Positions 33,983 to 44,999 of a stretch of DNA of 64,000 nucleotides are shown here, piece after piece. Within the stretch, counting starts at the first letter, position 1, and the number at the start of each line of letters is the position of its first letter. The notes under the pieces were generated by a model. It saw only the letters and a list, made by a program, of their open reading frames with translations, was not told the DNA's origin and did no database searches. Location: NCBI RefSeq assembly GCF_011578285.1, contig NZ_CP049916.1, positions 124,001-188,000 of the forward strand, written 5' to 3'. The position numbers were made by a program, and so were the translations under genes. Source of the DNA: Acinetobacter lanii. GTDB taxonomy: Bacteria; Pseudomonadota; Gammaproteobacteria; Pseudomonadales; Moraxellaceae.

Positions 33983-35104
33983 ATGAAATTTGATCTAAAA
34001 AAGCTGAAATCTTTTATGCCAGAAGAATCACAGCAACGTGTCTGGTCTGAACTGAAAAGTATGTTTCAGCAAAAACCGCTACAAACGGTCCGTGATGCTT
34101 GTACTGTCTGGAGTGAAGCTAAATCTTTCGAAAGCCATTCAATTATCGGAAATCCTGTTTTCAATGCATTGGGTTTGCATCGTTTTCGCGTTAAAACAGC
34201 TGCAGATTTGGCACAAAAACGTCGCCACTATTTAGCACAATTTATTGATGCTGAAGATGTTGCGCAGTTTCAGGAAAATGGCTTTATTCTGAAAGAAAAT
34301 TTTTTAGCAGATGAAGAATTTCAAAAATTAAAGCATGAGCTGTTGAATACGCAGTTTGATACCCGTGAAACTTTACAAGGGGATACGGTAACCAGACGAA
34401 TGGCTTTAGATGACAAAGCATTAAAGCGTGTACCGGTTACCAAAGCATTGCTAGAGCGTCTAGATTGGCAACATCTGATTAATTATGTCGGTAGTTTTAA
34501 GGTGCAGCCGATGTATTACGTACAAGTGATTCTGTCGCATGTGCGTAAGGCGCGCCCAGATCCACAAACCAGTTTGCACAGTGATACTTTTCACCCCAGC
34601 GTAAAAGCCTGGTTATTCTTAAGCGATGTTGCAGAAGATCAAGGACCGTTTGTGTATGTGCCGGGTTCACATAAAGTCAATGATGCACGGCTTGCATGGG
34701 AACATAACACCGCACTGGGTATTAATGCGAAAACTCATGCGATGACACGCCGGGGTTCATTTCGTGTCAGTGAAGATGAATTAAAAACCATGGGATATGG
34801 AACACCTCAAGCATTTGCAGTCAAATCTAATACTTTAGTGATTGCAGATACTTATGGATTTCATGCACGTGGAAAATCCAGTGGAGAATCGATGCGGATA
34901 GAACTTTGGGCCTATGCGCGGCGTAATCCATTTTTACCTTGGGTGGGTTTGAATCCCTTATCTTTACCTGTTGTGAATCGACGCTTAGTGCCTTTGTATT
35001 GGAAAAGCTTAGATTTTTTAGAGCAGAAATATCAGCGTAATAATCCTTGGAAAAACGTTGGACAGCGCATCGCAACGGATCCAGCGGTAATTCGTAGTAA
35101 ATAG
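33983..35104 (+). CDS. Phytanoyl-CoA dioxygenase (PhyH) family protein
   Basis: A 373-residue Fe(II)/2-oxoglutarate dioxygenase-like protein. The iron-binding HxD is in SLHSDTFHPSVKAWLFLSD, the distal histidine is in YGFHARGKSSG, and a following arginine (MRIELW) fits the 2-oxoglutarate site. The first 90 residues are not part of the oxygenase core. Coupling to gshB is suggestive, but the substrate is unknown. Confidence 0.85.
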   Translation: MKFDLKKLKSFMPEESQQRVWSELKSMFQQKPLQTVRDACTVWSEAKSFESHSIIGNPVFNALGLHRFRVKTAADLAQKRRHYLAQFIDAEDVAQFQENGFILKENFLADEEFQKLKHELLNTQFDTRETLQGDTVTRRMALDDKALKRVPVTKALLERLDWQHLINYVGSFKVQPMYYVQVILSHVRKARPDPQTSLHSDTFHPSVKAWLFLSDVAEDQGPFVYVPGSHKVNDARLAWEHNTALGINAKTHAMTRRGSFRVSEDELKTMGYGTPQAFAVKSNTLVIADTYGFHARGKSSGESMRIELWAYARRNPFLPWVGLNPLSLPVVNRRLVPLYWKSLDFLEQKYQRNNPWKNVGQRIATDPAVIRSK

Positions 35105-35124
35105 CTAAATGATGTTTTATGAGA

Positions 35125-35148
35125 AGGGCCCGAGAGTGGGCTCTTTTT
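35125..35148 (+). terminator. Terminator after gshB-PhyH unit
   Basis: AGGGCCC / GGGCTCT with one G-U pair is followed by TTTTT. Confidence 0.8.
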
Positions 35149-35374
35149 GTATGTATATGGCTTAAAAATCGAAAATATTACTTCGATATACTGCAAAATA
35201 AGCTTAATTTTTCTCAGTAAATGACAAAACTAGTTTAAACTTTGCAGAATGCCGAAAAAAACAATGAAATGATTGGTGAAAAAAAGTAAATAAACTTTTC
35301 CCAATATCTGTTTGTGATTACAATTGTTGTTTGAAAATACGCTTTAATTGACTCTGACTTGAAGAAATAACACT

Positions 35375-36472
35375 GTGACCAATACTTCGCAAAAAGCACC
35401 GAAACACGTCATGATGATGGCGGCAGGGACCGGTGGCCATGTTTTCCCAGCGCTTGCTGTCGCTAAACAATTGCAACAAGAAGGTTGTCAAGTGTCTTGG
35501 TTGGCCACGCCTTCAGGTATGGAAAACCGACTTCTCAAACAGCATGACATTCCTATTTATCAAATTGATATTCAAGGCGTGCGTGGCAATGGTTTAGTGC
35601 GTAAGTTAGCTGCTCCCTTTAAAATTTTAAAAGCAACCTTTAGCGCAATGCGCTATATGAAACAGCTCAAGGTAGATGCGGTGGCAGGTTTTGGCGGTTA
35701 TGTGGCAGGCCCCGGTGGTTTAGCCGCACGATTGCTGGGCATACCTGTAATTATTCATGAACAAAATGCAGTCGCAGGCTTTACCAATACCCAATTGTCT
35801 CGTGTAGCAAAAGTGGTGTGTCAGGCTTTTCCCAATGCCTTTCCTGTAAGCTCAAAAGTTGTCACCACAGGTAATCCCGTACGTGCTGAAATTACGGCGA
35901 TTGCCGATCCTGCTGTGCGTTATCAAGCACGTATGGATGCGAATCAACCTTTACAGATTTTAATCGTCGGTGGATCACTCGGTGCACAGGCCTTGAATGA
36001 AAATATTCCTCAAGCTTTAAAACAACTCAACATTGCGCTTGAAGTATTTCATCAATGTGGTCAGAACAAACAAGACACTACTCAACAGAATTATGAAAAT
36101 GCACCTTCTACGTTAAAGGTGCAGGTGCAACCCTTTATTGAAGATATGGCAAAAGCCTATGCCAATGCCGATTTAATTATTTGTCGTGCAGGGGCACTGA
36201 CGGTGACTGAAGTGGCAACAGCCGGTGTCGCTGCGGTGTTTGTGCCTTTACCCAGTGCGGTGGACGATCACCAAACGGCCAATGCTAAGTTTTTAGTCAA
36301 TAGTGGTGCTGCGCAAATTTGCCCTCAGTCCAGCATGACACCTGATCATTTAGCTGCATTATTAACACCGTTGATGGATCGTTCAGTACTCAAAAATATG
36401 GCGATCAAAGCACGTCAACAAGCGCAACCCAATGCTACCCAGCATGTGGTTAGTTTAATTCAAGATTTGTAA
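35375..36472 (+). CDS. murG: UDP-GlcNAc:lipid I transferase MurG
   Basis: MurG adds GlcNAc to lipid I to form lipid II at the inner face of the membrane. The 365-residue GT-B enzyme shows GTGGHVFPALAVA at the N-terminus, HEQNAVAGFTN, GGSLGAQALN, and the UDP-binding CRAGALTVTE followed by VPLPSAVDDHQTANA. The start codon is GTG with a weak GAAGAA site. It heads murG-murC-ddl-ftsQ-ftsA-ftsZ; the upstream mra/mur genes of other bacteria are not here. Confidence 0.96.
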   Translation: MTNTSQKAPKHVMMMAAGTGGHVFPALAVAKQLQQEGCQVSWLATPSGMENRLLKQHDIPIYQIDIQGVRGNGLVRKLAAPFKILKATFSAMRYMKQLKVDAVAGFGGYVAGPGGLAARLLGIPVIIHEQNAVAGFTNTQLSRVAKVVCQAFPNAFPVSSKVVTTGNPVRAEITAIADPAVRYQARMDANQPLQILIVGGSLGAQALNENIPQALKQLNIALEVFHQCGQNKQDTTQQNYENAPSTLKVQVQPFIEDMAKAYANADLIICRAGALTVTEVATAGVAAVFVPLPSAVDDHQTANAKFLVNSGAAQICPQSSMTPDHLAALLTPLMDRSVLKNMAIKARQQAQPNATQHVVSLIQDL

Positions 36473-36488
36473 GATTTTAGAGTAGATT

Positions 36489-37937
36489 ATGTCTCCAGCA
36501 AGCCCAGCAGATAAAGCAAAAAATTTAATTAAAATTCCTGAAATGCGCCGTATCAAACATATCCATTTTATTGGGATTGGGGGCGCGGGGATGTGTGGTA
36601 TTGCCGAAGTGTTAAAGAACCAAGGCTACAAAGTCTCGGGTTCAGATATTAAAGCGTCTAAAACCACGCAACAACTTGAGCAAAATGGCATTCAGGTGTA
36701 CATCGGTCACGCGGCTGAAAACATTGAAGGTGCCAATGTGATTGTAGTATCGACCGCGATTGATACGGAAAATCTGGAAATTAAAGCGGCGATCGAACAG
36801 CGTATTCCTGTAGTGCGTCGTGCTGAAATGCTCGGTGAACTGATGCGTTACCGTCACGGTATCGCGGTTGCAGGCACACACGGTAAAACGACCACCACAA
36901 GTCTAGTGACCTGTATGTTGGCGGAAGAAAATTTGGATCCGACCTATGTGATTGGTGGATTGCTGAATCGCTCAGGTGTGAATGCTGCATTGGGTGCGAG
37001 TCGTTTTATCGTGGCTGAAGCTGATGAGTCAGATGCGTCATTCTTATATTTAGAGCCAATGGCCGCGATTGTGACCAATATCGATGCTGACCATATGGAC
37101 ACCTATGGCGGTAGTTTTGATACCTTAAAAGATACCTTTGTTCAGTTCCTGCAAAAGCTTCCATTTTATGGTTTGGCTGTGGTCTGTGGCGATGATGCCA
37201 ATATTCGTGAAATCATGCCACGCATCGGTCGTCCAGTTTTGACCTATGGTTTCAATGAAGACAACGATATTCGTGCGATCGATGTCAAACAAGAAGGCAT
37301 GCAGTCGCATTTCACGGTATTGCGTAAAGGTAAAGAGCCTTTGCCATTGACCATTAACATGCCAGGTCTACATAACATCCTAAATGCATTGGCTGCCATT
37401 GGCATTGCCACCGATGAAGGTGTGTCAGATGCTGCGATTGCACGTGCATTGGAAAGCTTTAGCGGTGTCGGTCGTCGTTTCCAAGTTCAAGGCGAATTTG
37501 AACTCGGCGAAGGTACAGTGAAATTGGTGGATGACTATGGTCACCATCCTAAAGAAGTGGAAGCGACCATTAAAGCGGCACGTGCCAGTCATCCTGAGCG
37601 TCGTTTGGTGATGATGTTCCAACCGCATCGTTACAGCCGTACCCGTGACTGCTTCGATGACTTTGTTGATGTGTTGTCACAAGTGGATCAATTGTTGCTT
37701 TTAGAAGTCTATGCCGCAGGTGAAAAGCCAATCGTGGGTGCGGACAGTCGTAGCTTAGCGCGCAGTATTCGTTTACGTGGTGATGTCGAGCCGATCTTAA
37801 TCGATCCAGTAGACGGCAACCTCCAAAATGCGCTACAAAAAGTGTTACAAGCAAATGACTTGTTATTAACACAAGGTGCAGGTAACGTGGGAGCGATTTC
37901 AGTAGAATTGGCTCAAAACCAACTGTATTTGAAATAA
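36489..37937 (+). CDS. murC: UDP-MurNAc-L-alanine ligase
   Basis: MurC attaches L-alanine to UDP-MurNAc in the cytosol. The 482 residues include the N-terminal Rossmann motif [16 protein letters not shown], the ATP loop [10 protein letters not shown] (near residue 130), [10 protein letters not shown] and the C-terminal [11 protein letters not shown]. It starts 16 bases after murG. Confidence 0.97.
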   Translation: MSPASPADKAKNLIKIPEMRRIKHIHFIGIGGAGMCGIAEVLKNQGYKVSGSDIKASKTTQQLEQNGIQVYIGHAAENIEGANVIVVSTAIDTENLEIKAAIEQRIPVVRRAEMLGELMRYRHGIAVAGTHGKTTTTSLVTCMLAEENLDPTYVIGGLLNRSGVNAALGASRFIVAEADESDASFLYLEPMAAIVTNIDADHMDTYGGSFDTLKDTFVQFLQKLPFYGLAVVCGDDANIREIMPRIGRPVLTYGFNEDNDIRAIDVKQEGMQSHFTVLRKGKEPLPLTINMPGLHNILNALAAIGIATDEGVSDAAIARALESFSGVGRRFQVQGEFELGEGTVKLVDDYGHHPKEVEATIKAARASHPERRLVMMFQPHRYSRTRDCFDDFVDVLSQVDQLLLLEVYAAGEKPIVGADSRSLARSIRLRGDVEPILIDPVDGNLQNALQKVLQANDLLLTQGAGNVGAISVELAQNQLYLK

Positions 37938-37990
37938 TCACGGATCGTGATTTGTTAGATTGACCCATTTTAAAGTTTAAGGATATAAAC

Positions 37991-38920
37991 GTGTCAAATG
38001 CTTCTAAATTCGGCAAAGTTGCTGTATTGCTTGGTGGTAAATCTGCTGAGCGTGAGGTTTCGTTAGATAGTGGTAAAGCGGTACTTGAAGCATTGGTACG
38101 TTCAGGGGTAAATGCAGAAGCATTTGATCCGCAAGAGCGCAGCGTTACAGAACTTGTTCAATATGATCGTGCATTCATCGTATTGCATGGTCGTGGTGGT
38201 GAAGATGGTCAAATTCAGGGCACCTTGGAGTGGATGAATATTCCCTACACCGGTACAGGTGTACAAGGCTCTGCGATTGGGATGGACAAAGTCAAAACCA
38301 AGCAAATTTGGCAAGGATCTGAATTACCGACAGCGCCGTATCGCATTGTGACGCAACAAACCAATGTCGCTGACGTGGTTGAAGCATTGGATTTACCCTT
38401 AATTATTAAACCTGTACATGAAGGCTCGAGTGTCGGCATGAGTAAGGTTGAAAAAGCCGAAGATTTAGCAGAAGCAATTGCCAAAGCAACTCAACATGAT
38501 GCGGTGGTGATGGCTGAAAAGTGGATCACAGGTCGTGAATTTACCATTTCATTTTTAAATGGTCAGGCTTTACCGGTGATTCGTTTGCAACCCCCTGCAG
38601 ACGTTGCTTTTTATGACTATGAAGCAAAATACAACCGCAATGATGTGGAATATGGTATTCCATGTGGTTTAACGCCTGAAGAAGAAAAACAATTACAGGA
38701 AGTATGTACCCGAGCATTCCAAGCGGTGGGTGCGAGTGGTTGGGGACGTATTGATGCCATGCAAGATGAACAAGGCAATTTCTGGTTGTTAGAGGTGAAT
38801 ACCGTGCCAGGCATGACCAGTCATTCTTTGGTGCCTAAGGCTGCACAAGCGGTGGGCTATAGTTTTGATGAATTATGTGTTGCCATTTTGGAACAAACCT
38901 TAGCAAAAGATACGCATTAA
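37991..38920 (+). CDS. ddl: D-alanine-D-alanine ligase
   Basis: Ddl makes the D-Ala-D-Ala dipeptide for peptidoglycan. The 309-residue ATP-grasp enzyme has VLLGGKSAEREVSLDSG, HGRGGEDGQIQG, and the terminal LEVNTVPGMTSHSLVPKAA. Length and position in the cluster fit the DdlB type. The start is GTG with TAAGGA seven bases upstream. ftsQ begins three bases after its stop. Confidence 0.96.
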   Translation: MSNASKFGKVAVLLGGKSAEREVSLDSGKAVLEALVRSGVNAEAFDPQERSVTELVQYDRAFIVLHGRGGEDGQIQGTLEWMNIPYTGTGVQGSAIGMDKVKTKQIWQGSELPTAPYRIVTQQTNVADVVEALDLPLIIKPVHEGSSVGMSKVEKAEDLAEAIAKATQHDAVVMAEKWITGREFTISFLNGQALPVIRLQPPADVAFYDYEAKYNRNDVEYGIPCGLTPEEEKQLQEVCTRAFQAVGASGWGRIDAMQDEQGNFWLLEVNTVPGMTSHSLVPKAAQAVGYSFDELCVAILEQTLAKDTH

Positions 38921-38923
38921 TTT

Positions 38924-39778
38924 ATGGCACAGCTTCCAGCGTCAATGCGCCGTAAACGAGCGGCAATTACATCGATTCATGAAAAGCCACCCACCCGCAA
39001 AGAGAAAATGCTGGTTGCGGGTGGATGGCTGTTATTGATCTTTGCTTTTCTGGTGCTTTTATCCGGTATCTATGCAGCATATCGTGTGATTACCGATGCA
39101 AAAGTGGCGACTTTGGAAGTGGTTGGGACAGGTTCTGCTGTTGAAAAACAGCAGTTGATGACCCATTTAAGCCCTGTGGTGAAAGACAATTATTTCACTT
39201 CAGACTTAGAGCAGATTCGAGATAGAACCCTTGAAGTGTCATGGGTTGATCGCGTGGTGGTTTCACGTGCTTGGCCGAATGGCATTCGAGTGAGAGTTAT
39301 GCCGCGTCACCCGATTGCACGCTGGGGGACAGGGCGATTGCTCAGTGATGAGGGAGATGTGTATTCTGAAGCGGTTGCAAAGAATCACGCATCTTTACCA
39401 TTACTGCATGGACCTTTAGATCAGTCTAAGGTCATGATGCGACGTTATAATGAAATCAATCAACTCTTTCATCCTGCTCAGCTACGTTTGAAAGAATTGT
39501 ATTTAACAGATCGTCGGACATGGTTTATGCAGTTTGATTCCGGTTTACGTATTATTGTGGATCAGGATCAGACCATGAGTAAACTGCAGCGTCTGAGTCA
39601 TTTGGCACAAACCGACTTAAAAACAGTGTGGCCTAAAATATCTGCGGTAGATTTACGCTATCGAAATGGATTGGCACTGCAATGGAAAAAATCAGCACCA
39701 CCAAGAATAGTCAATGGTCAGTTTGTGGTTCCGGTAAATGATGCAGTCGTTGCAAATGCAACAGCCGCACAGCCATAA
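38924..39778 (+). CDS. ftsQ: Cell division protein FtsQ
   Basis: FtsQ is the bitopic scaffold of the FtsQBL complex. The 284-residue protein has a basic cytosolic tail, one membrane segment (AGGWLLLIFAFLVLLSGIYA), a POTRA domain beginning at about residue 60 (VATLEVVGTG) and the beta domain with WPNGIRVRVMPRHPIARWG. It lies between ddl and ftsA with a few bases' separation, as expected. Confidence 0.94.
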   Translation: MAQLPASMRRKRAAITSIHEKPPTRKEKMLVAGGWLLLIFAFLVLLSGIYAAYRVITDAKVATLEVVGTGSAVEKQQLMTHLSPVVKDNYFTSDLEQIRDRTLEVSWVDRVVVSRAWPNGIRVRVMPRHPIARWGTGRLLSDEGDVYSEAVAKNHASLPLLHGPLDQSKVMMRRYNEINQLFHPAQLRLKELYLTDRRTWFMQFDSGLRIIVDQDQTMSKLQRLSHLAQTDLKTVWPKISAVDLRYRNGLALQWKKSAPPRIVNGQFVVPVNDAVVANATAAQP

Positions 39779-39838
39779 TAATGAGCTGATAAAGAGGCAT
39801 TTAAGCCAACTAAACAATGAAGAAAGTGGTATTGAAAG

Positions 39839-41101
39839 ATGAATGAAGCTGTTCCCTCAGTTGTTGCGATAGACATTGGGACACATAAAGTTTCAGTTCT
39901 AATTGGTAAAGTGCATGCCCCTGATAATATTCAGGTGATTGGTATGGCGAGCGCACGCAATAAAGGCATGAATAAAGGCAAAATTGTCAGCCTAGATAAA
40001 GTCATTAGTGCCATCAAAAATGCCGTTCAAGAAGCCGAAGACATGGCCGAGTGCCGTGTTCATTCAGCATGGGTGTCGATACCAAGTACTGAGCTACAAA
40101 GTTTTTATGCGACAGGCCGTACCCCAATTTCAAATCCTGAACGTACGATCACGACCACAGAAGTGGTACGTGCTTTAGAGCTTGCTAAAGCCAGTCATAT
40201 GACTTTGGATCATTATTTGGCCAGTGCCGTACCGTTGGGCTTTGAATTGGATGATTCACCAGAATGGGTGCACAATCCGATCAATCTCTCTGCCAATAGC
40301 ATGACTGCACATTATCAATTGATGATGCTACCAATCAGTACCATGCAGAACTTAGACCGTGCCATGAAAGGTGCCAACATTTTCGTTGAAAAGATGGTGG
40401 TCTCTTGTTTAGCGACGGCTGAAGGCTCATTGCTGAAAGATGAAAAAGAGTACGGCGTTTGCTTACTCGACATCGGTGCAGGCACTACCAATATCGCTGT
40501 GTATATTGAAGGGCATTTAGTGCTTGCACATACCATTCAACGGGGTGGTGAAAATGTCACCCGTGATATTGCAGCGGTATTACAAACCACCACTGAAGAA
40601 GCGGAGCGTTTAAAACTGCTTTATGGCTGTGTGGATCTGCATCAGGTCAAACCTGAACACATGATCGAGTTTGAAACGATTGATGGACCACAATCCATCA
40701 GTCGGATTGAACTTTCAGAAATCATCATTGCCCGTTATGAAGAAATTTTGGGTATGGTGCGTGAAGTGCTTGAAGAGCGTGGTGCCTTACAAAGTTTGTA
40801 TCATGGTGTGGTATTAAGTGGAGATGTCTGTCAAATTGAAGGTATGGTGACCTTATCTCGACGTATACTCGGTGTTTCGGCACATTTAGGTAATCCGCCT
40901 TTACAAGTGTACGCAGATGATCAACACTTACCGGCATTACGTCGTTCAATGTACGCAACAGCCACCGGTTTACTTCTATTTAGTCAAAGCGAATTGCAAG
41001 AGTCGGTTGAAGAACCTGAAGAAAAAGGCAAGCGACCAATGTTTGACCGAGTGATCAGTGGATGGAATGCATTAAATAACAAATTAAAAGGCATTTTTTA
41101 G
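39839..41101 (+). CDS. ftsA: Cell division protein FtsA
   Basis: FtsA is the actin-like anchor of the Z ring. The 420 residues have the first phosphate loop VVAIDIGTHKVSVLIG, the second phosphate loop LLDIGAGTTNIAVY and a C-terminal amphipathic membrane-targeting helix (RVISGWNALNNKLKGIF). ftsZ follows after a 167-base gap that may have its own promoter. Confidence 0.97.
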   Translation: MNEAVPSVVAIDIGTHKVSVLIGKVHAPDNIQVIGMASARNKGMNKGKIVSLDKVISAIKNAVQEAEDMAECRVHSAWVSIPSTELQSFYATGRTPISNPERTITTTEVVRALELAKASHMTLDHYLASAVPLGFELDDSPEWVHNPINLSANSMTAHYQLMMLPISTMQNLDRAMKGANIFVEKMVVSCLATAEGSLLKDEKEYGVCLLDIGAGTTNIAVYIEGHLVLAHTIQRGGENVTRDIAAVLQTTTEEAERLKLLYGCVDLHQVKPEHMIEFETIDGPQSISRIELSEIIIARYEEILGMVREVLEERGALQSLYHGVVLSGDVCQIEGMVTLSRRILGVSAHLGNPPLQVYADDQHLPALRRSMYATATGLLLFSQSELQESVEEPEEKGKRPMFDRVISGWNALNNKLKGIF

Positions 41102-41154
41102 GTTTAATTTTTTTGGGAATCTTGTTAGCAACTTGTAAGCGCATCTTCATGTGC

Positions 41155-41184
41155 TTGACAAGACCTGCAATGCCAAGCATCCTA
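41155..41184 (+). promoter_or_regulatory. Possible ftsZ promoter in the ftsA-ftsZ gap
   Basis: A consensus TTGACA is followed 18 bases later by ATCCTA, a weak -10. Only the -35 is convincing. Confidence 0.25.
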
Positions 41185-41268
41185 AAAACAATTTTTATTT
41201 TATTATTGTAGATCAAGGCAGTATACGGGCTTAAGTGACTGCCATATTTATTAGGAAATTTTAAGGTC

Positions 41269-42456
41269 ATGGCTTCATTTGAATTTTTAGAAGATGAACA
41301 AACCGATAACAACGGTCAAGCCCGTTTTACTGTGTTTGGTGTTGGTGGCGGTGGTGGTAATGCCGTGCAGCACATGGTGCAATCTGACATCCAAGGTGTG
41401 AAATTTGTTTGTGCGAATACAGACAAGCAAGCGCTCGATCGCATGAATGCCCCATTTAAAATCCAATTGGGCCAACAAAGTACCCGTGGTCTAGGTGCAG
41501 GTGCCAATCCTGATGTGGGTCAAATTGCTGCTGAAGAAAGCCGTGAATTGATTCGTCAGCACCTTGAAGGTGCGGACATGGTGTTCGTCACTGCAGGTAT
41601 GGGTGGTGGTACCGGTACCGGTGCAGCCCCTGTTGTCGCTGAAATTGCTCAAGAAATGGGTATTTTAACCGTGGGTGTTGTGACCACGCCATTTAACTTT
41701 GAAGGTCGTCGTCGTCAACGTTCGGCTGAAAAAGGCATTGAAGCGTTAGAAGCGCATGTAGATTCATTGATTATCATTCCAAACCAACGCTTACTCAGCG
41801 TGTATGGTGATATTTCAATGCAAGATGCCTACCGCAAAGCCGATGATGTATTGCTCAGCGCTGTACGGAGTATCTTCGATCTAGTGGTTCGTCCAGGTCA
41901 TATTAACCTTGACTTCGCCGATTTGAAAACTGCGATGAGTACCCGTGGTTATGCAATGATGGGTGAAGGCAAGAGCAGTGGTCCTGATCGTGCAGAAGAA
42001 GCTGCACGTTTAGCGATTCGCAGTCCACTGCTTGATAATGTAAATATCATGAACGCCAAAGGTGTGTTGATTAACATTACCGGTGGTGCAGATATTACCT
42101 TACGTGAAACTGAAATCATCACCGATGTGGTCAATCAAATTGTTGACTTGGATGAAGGTGAAGTGTTCTTCGGTACTGTATTTGACCAAGATGCCCGTGA
42201 TGAAATCCGTGTTACTGTGATTGCAACCGGTTTGACACGTAATGCCAATGAAGCAGAAGTGAAACGCCGTGCGCCGGTGAGTTCATCGACTCAAAGCTAT
42301 CAACAACCGGCTCAAAATGCAGTGCTTGAAGAAGATGATGTACCTGCAATCAGCAAGCGTCAAAACACTGAAGCACCTGTTGCAGCACCAACAGCGTCGC
42401 CACGTTCTGCACCAATGAGCATTCAAGATTATTTGAAAAATCAACAACGTAAGTAA
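41269..42456 (+). CDS. ftsZ: Cell division protein FtsZ
   Basis: FtsZ is the tubulin-like GTPase that builds the division ring. The 395 residues show [12 protein letters not shown], the tubulin signature [11 protein letters not shown] (near residue 108), and the synergy loop region. A variable linker precedes the conserved C-terminal peptide ([13 protein letters not shown]), where FtsA and ZipA bind. A terminator follows. Confidence 0.98.
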   Translation: MASFEFLEDEQTDNNGQARFTVFGVGGGGGNAVQHMVQSDIQGVKFVCANTDKQALDRMNAPFKIQLGQQSTRGLGAGANPDVGQIAAEESRELIRQHLEGADMVFVTAGMGGGTGTGAAPVVAEIAQEMGILTVGVVTTPFNFEGRRRQRSAEKGIEALEAHVDSLIIIPNQRLLSVYGDISMQDAYRKADDVLLSAVRSIFDLVVRPGHINLDFADLKTAMSTRGYAMMGEGKSSGPDRAEEAARLAIRSPLLDNVNIMNAKGVLINITGGADITLRETEIITDVVNQIVDLDEGEVFFGTVFDQDARDEIRVTVIATGLTRNANEAEVKRRAPVSSSTQSYQQPAQNAVLEEDDVPAISKRQNTEAPVAAPTASPRSAPMSIQDYLKNQQRK

Positions 42457-42487
42457 TTTATTCTGAAAAACAATAAATGAAATCGGA

Positions 42488-42517
42488 AAAAGGTGGCGTG
42501 AAAACGCCACCTTTTTG
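42488..42517 (+). terminator. Terminator after ftsZ
   Basis: GGTGGCG-TGAAAA-CGCCACC is followed by TTTTT, ending the division cluster transcript before lpxC. Confidence 0.9.
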
Positions 42518-42578
42518 TTTTTTATCAATGGCTAAATGTGCTAACGTATAGCGGAATTTTGCTGATGATCAAAGCCCT

Positions 42579-43481
42579 ATGTTGAAACAACGCACCCTGA
42601 AACGAGTCGTGAAAGCGAGTGGTATCGGATTACACAGTGGGCAAAAAGTACTGATTAATTTTGTACCGCATGTGGCTGATGGGGGCATTGTATTCCGTCG
42701 TATTGATCTCAATCCACCGGTGGATATTCCTGCCAACGCGATGCTGATTCAAGAAGCCTTTATGTGTTCTAACTTGGTTCAAGAAAATGCCAAAGTCGGC
42801 ACCATTGAACATGTGATGAGTGCGATTGCAGGTTTGGGCATCGATAATTTGATCATTGAAGTCTCTGCTTCAGAAGTGCCGATCATGGACGGCAGTGCCG
42901 GTCCTTTCATTTACCTCCTTATGCAAGGTGAGTTGGTGGAGCAAGATGCGCCAAAGAAATTCGTCAAAATTTTAAAACCGGTTGAAGCATTCATTGATGA
43001 CAAACGTGCGATCTTTACACCGCATGAAGGTTTTCAACTGAACTTTACCATTGATTTTGATCACCCCGCATTTGCCAAAGAATACCAGTCCGCAACAATT
43101 GACTTTTCAACTGAAACATTTGTCTATGAAGTCAGTGAAGCGCGAACTTTTGGCTTTATGAAAGATTTGGATTATCTCAAATCGAATAATTTAGCTTTGG
43201 GTGCGAGCTTAGACAATGCCATTGGTTTAGACGAAAAAGGTATCGTGAATGAAGAAGGTTTGCGTTTTGCCGATGAATTTGTGCGCCATAAAATCTTAGA
43301 TGCGGTCGGCGATTTATACCTGCTAGGACATCAAATCATAGCAAAATTCGATGGTTACAAGTCAGGACATGCATTGAATAATCAATTGTTACGCAATGTT
43401 AAAAGTGATCCTTCGAACTATGAAATTGTAACATTTGATGACATGAATTCCTGCCCAATTCAATTCGTGAATGTGACATAA
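42579..43481 (+). CDS. lpxC: UDP-3-O-acyl-GlcNAc deacetylase
   Basis: LpxC commits UDP-3-O-acyl-GlcNAc to lipid A synthesis. The 300-residue zinc enzyme shows GIGLHSG near residue 15, the zinc ligands in [16 protein letters not shown] and [14 protein letters not shown], and the terminal [10 protein letters not shown]. Order after ftsZ is the standard one. It is transcribed separately because of the upstream terminator. Confidence 0.97.
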   Translation: MLKQRTLKRVVKASGIGLHSGQKVLINFVPHVADGGIVFRRIDLNPPVDIPANAMLIQEAFMCSNLVQENAKVGTIEHVMSAIAGLGIDNLIIEVSASEVPIMDGSAGPFIYLLMQGELVEQDAPKKFVKILKPVEAFIDDKRAIFTPHEGFQLNFTIDFDHPAFAKEYQSATIDFSTETFVYEVSEARTFGFMKDLDYLKSNNLALGASLDNAIGLDEKGIVNEEGLRFADEFVRHKILDAVGDLYLLGHQIIAKFDGYKSGHALNNQLLRNVKSDPSNYEIVTFDDMNSCPIQFVNVT

Positions 43482-43579
43482 GTCATTGTCTTTTCATCCC
43501 AATGTTATATTGTACCGAGAGATTATGATAATTTGATCATAATTTGTGCCTGTTATATTGCAAATTTTAGCTAAGCTGA

Positions 43580-44020
43580 TTACTTTTTATTGCTTGCCAA
43601 ACGTAGCAAAGCTTGGCTAAGCTTAGGGTCGCTCACAAAGCCTGCAGCAGCATGTAACATTTCTTGTGTTGCTGGAGAAATTTGTTTGGGGATTTGCATT
43701 CTTTTAGGTTCAGCTTGGGGTTTTGCTCGAAGACGCACTTGGATTTTCTGTAAGTCTTTAAACTCATCAATTTGTGATAACTGAGAAATATACTGTTTTT
43801 GAAGATAACCGAGTTGACTAATTAAGGCTTGATTTTCACCGGTCAGGGTCAAAATACCGTATTGATAACATACAACCTGCCAATCGTCCTGCGGTGGCAA
43901 TAAAGGTTGAATTAATTTAGTAAGTCTTTGCCAGTCGGCAACTTGCTTTGTAAGAAACGATAAGTTTCCTGTTTTTATGTGTTGTCTTGTTTGTTGAAAG
44001 ACGTTTTTAGGGTCAGACAT
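43580..44020 (-). CDS. dciA: DciA-family helicase loader (DUF721)
   Basis: DciA loads the replicative helicase DnaB in bacteria that lack DnaC. The 146-residue product carries the DUF721 core (WQVVCYQYGILTLTGENQALISQLGYLQKQYISQL), preceded by a helical N-terminus and followed by a basic, proline-rich tail and a short C-terminal helix (DPKLSQALLRLASNKK). It is convergent with lpxC, an arrangement I recognise from Acinetobacter and pseudomonads. Confidence 0.8.
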   Translation of the reverse strand: MSDPKNVFQQTRQHIKTGNLSFLTKQVADWQRLTKLIQPLLPPQDDWQVVCYQYGILTLTGENQALISQLGYLQKQYISQLSQIDEFKDLQKIQVRLRAKPQAEPKRMQIPKQISPATQEMLHAAAGFVSDPKLSQALLRLASNKK

Positions 44021-44127
44021 ACATTGTTCCTACATAGTGTTGTCTTAATCTTAAGCGCTCGTTTCAGTGAATATCAAGGAAGAGATCACGCAAGAAGCTT
44101 GAGTAAGAACAGTTTAATGAGGTTTTT

Positions 44128-44835
44128 ATGCATACGCGACGTATTTTATTGGCGTTTTCGCTTGCCGCTTCGGCAGCATCAGTGGCTTTCGCAGACTTAG
44201 TTCAATTGGATGCCAGTAACATCAACACCGCTTCACCTGATCGTTTAGAGCTACTTACAAAAACATTATCACAAGGCTCTTACAGTCATCCAGATGACAT
44301 GGATATCCCTGCAGATACAACCTTCAATACCAATATTCGTAAATCAACACCGACTGAGTTGAATAATGCGTCTCTGGCGGCTAAATATGGGACCTCTAAA
44401 TCATACTCAAGCAATAGCTATGCAAATAAAGGGGCTTATTCTTGGTTGGTATCACATCCGCTGCCTGATATGAAACGCGTCAGTTCAGATTTCGGTGGTC
44501 GTACCATGGGTGGACGTGCTGAAAACCATTCTGGCTTAGATATGTCTGCACCAAGTGGTACACCGATCTATGCAACAGGTCCGGGTATCGTGACCAAATC
44601 AGGTTGGGGCACAGGTTATGGTCAATACGTTGAGATTAACCATGGCAATGGCTACATCACTCGTTATGCGCATGCATCTCGCTTAATTGCTCGTGTCGGC
44701 GATCAAGTCAAAGCCGGTGAGCACATTGCCAATGTAGGTTGTACCGGACGTTGTACTGGTCCTCATTTACATTATGAAGTGGTCAAAGATGGTCAACGTA
44801 AAAATCCATCTTCATACTTAGCGATGTTACCTTAA
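44128..44835 (+). CDS. M23-family metallopeptidase
   Basis: A 235-residue secreted peptidase with a signal peptide (MHTRRILLAFSLAASAASVAFA). The catalytic domain is C-terminal: RVSSDFGGRTMGGRAENHSGLDMSAPSGTPIYA carries HxxxD, and GRCTGPHLHYEVVKDGQ carries the HxH zinc ligands. It lacks LysM and coiled-coil regions, so it may cut peptidoglycan crosslinks directly. It follows dciA divergently. Confidence 0.92.
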   Translation: MHTRRILLAFSLAASAASVAFADLVQLDASNINTASPDRLELLTKTLSQGSYSHPDDMDIPADTTFNTNIRKSTPTELNNASLAAKYGTSKSYSSNSYANKGAYSWLVSHPLPDMKRVSSDFGGRTMGGRAENHSGLDMSAPSGTPIYATGPGIVTKSGWGTGYGQYVEINHGNGYITRYAHASRLIARVGDQVKAGEHIANVGCTGRCTGPHLHYEVVKDGQRKNPSSYLAMLP

Positions 44836-44999
44836 AGAATCATGTGGCCTTAATGAACTATGTTGCTTTAATGAGCTGATTTAGATCGCATGGTTTAAAG
44901 ACAAGTTCAGGTACAAGAGTGTCGAACTAGACCTAAAACGTCTGACTAGTGCATTGAAGTCTTTTTTACTTTATCACGTGAATAAATAGAGATTGTATA

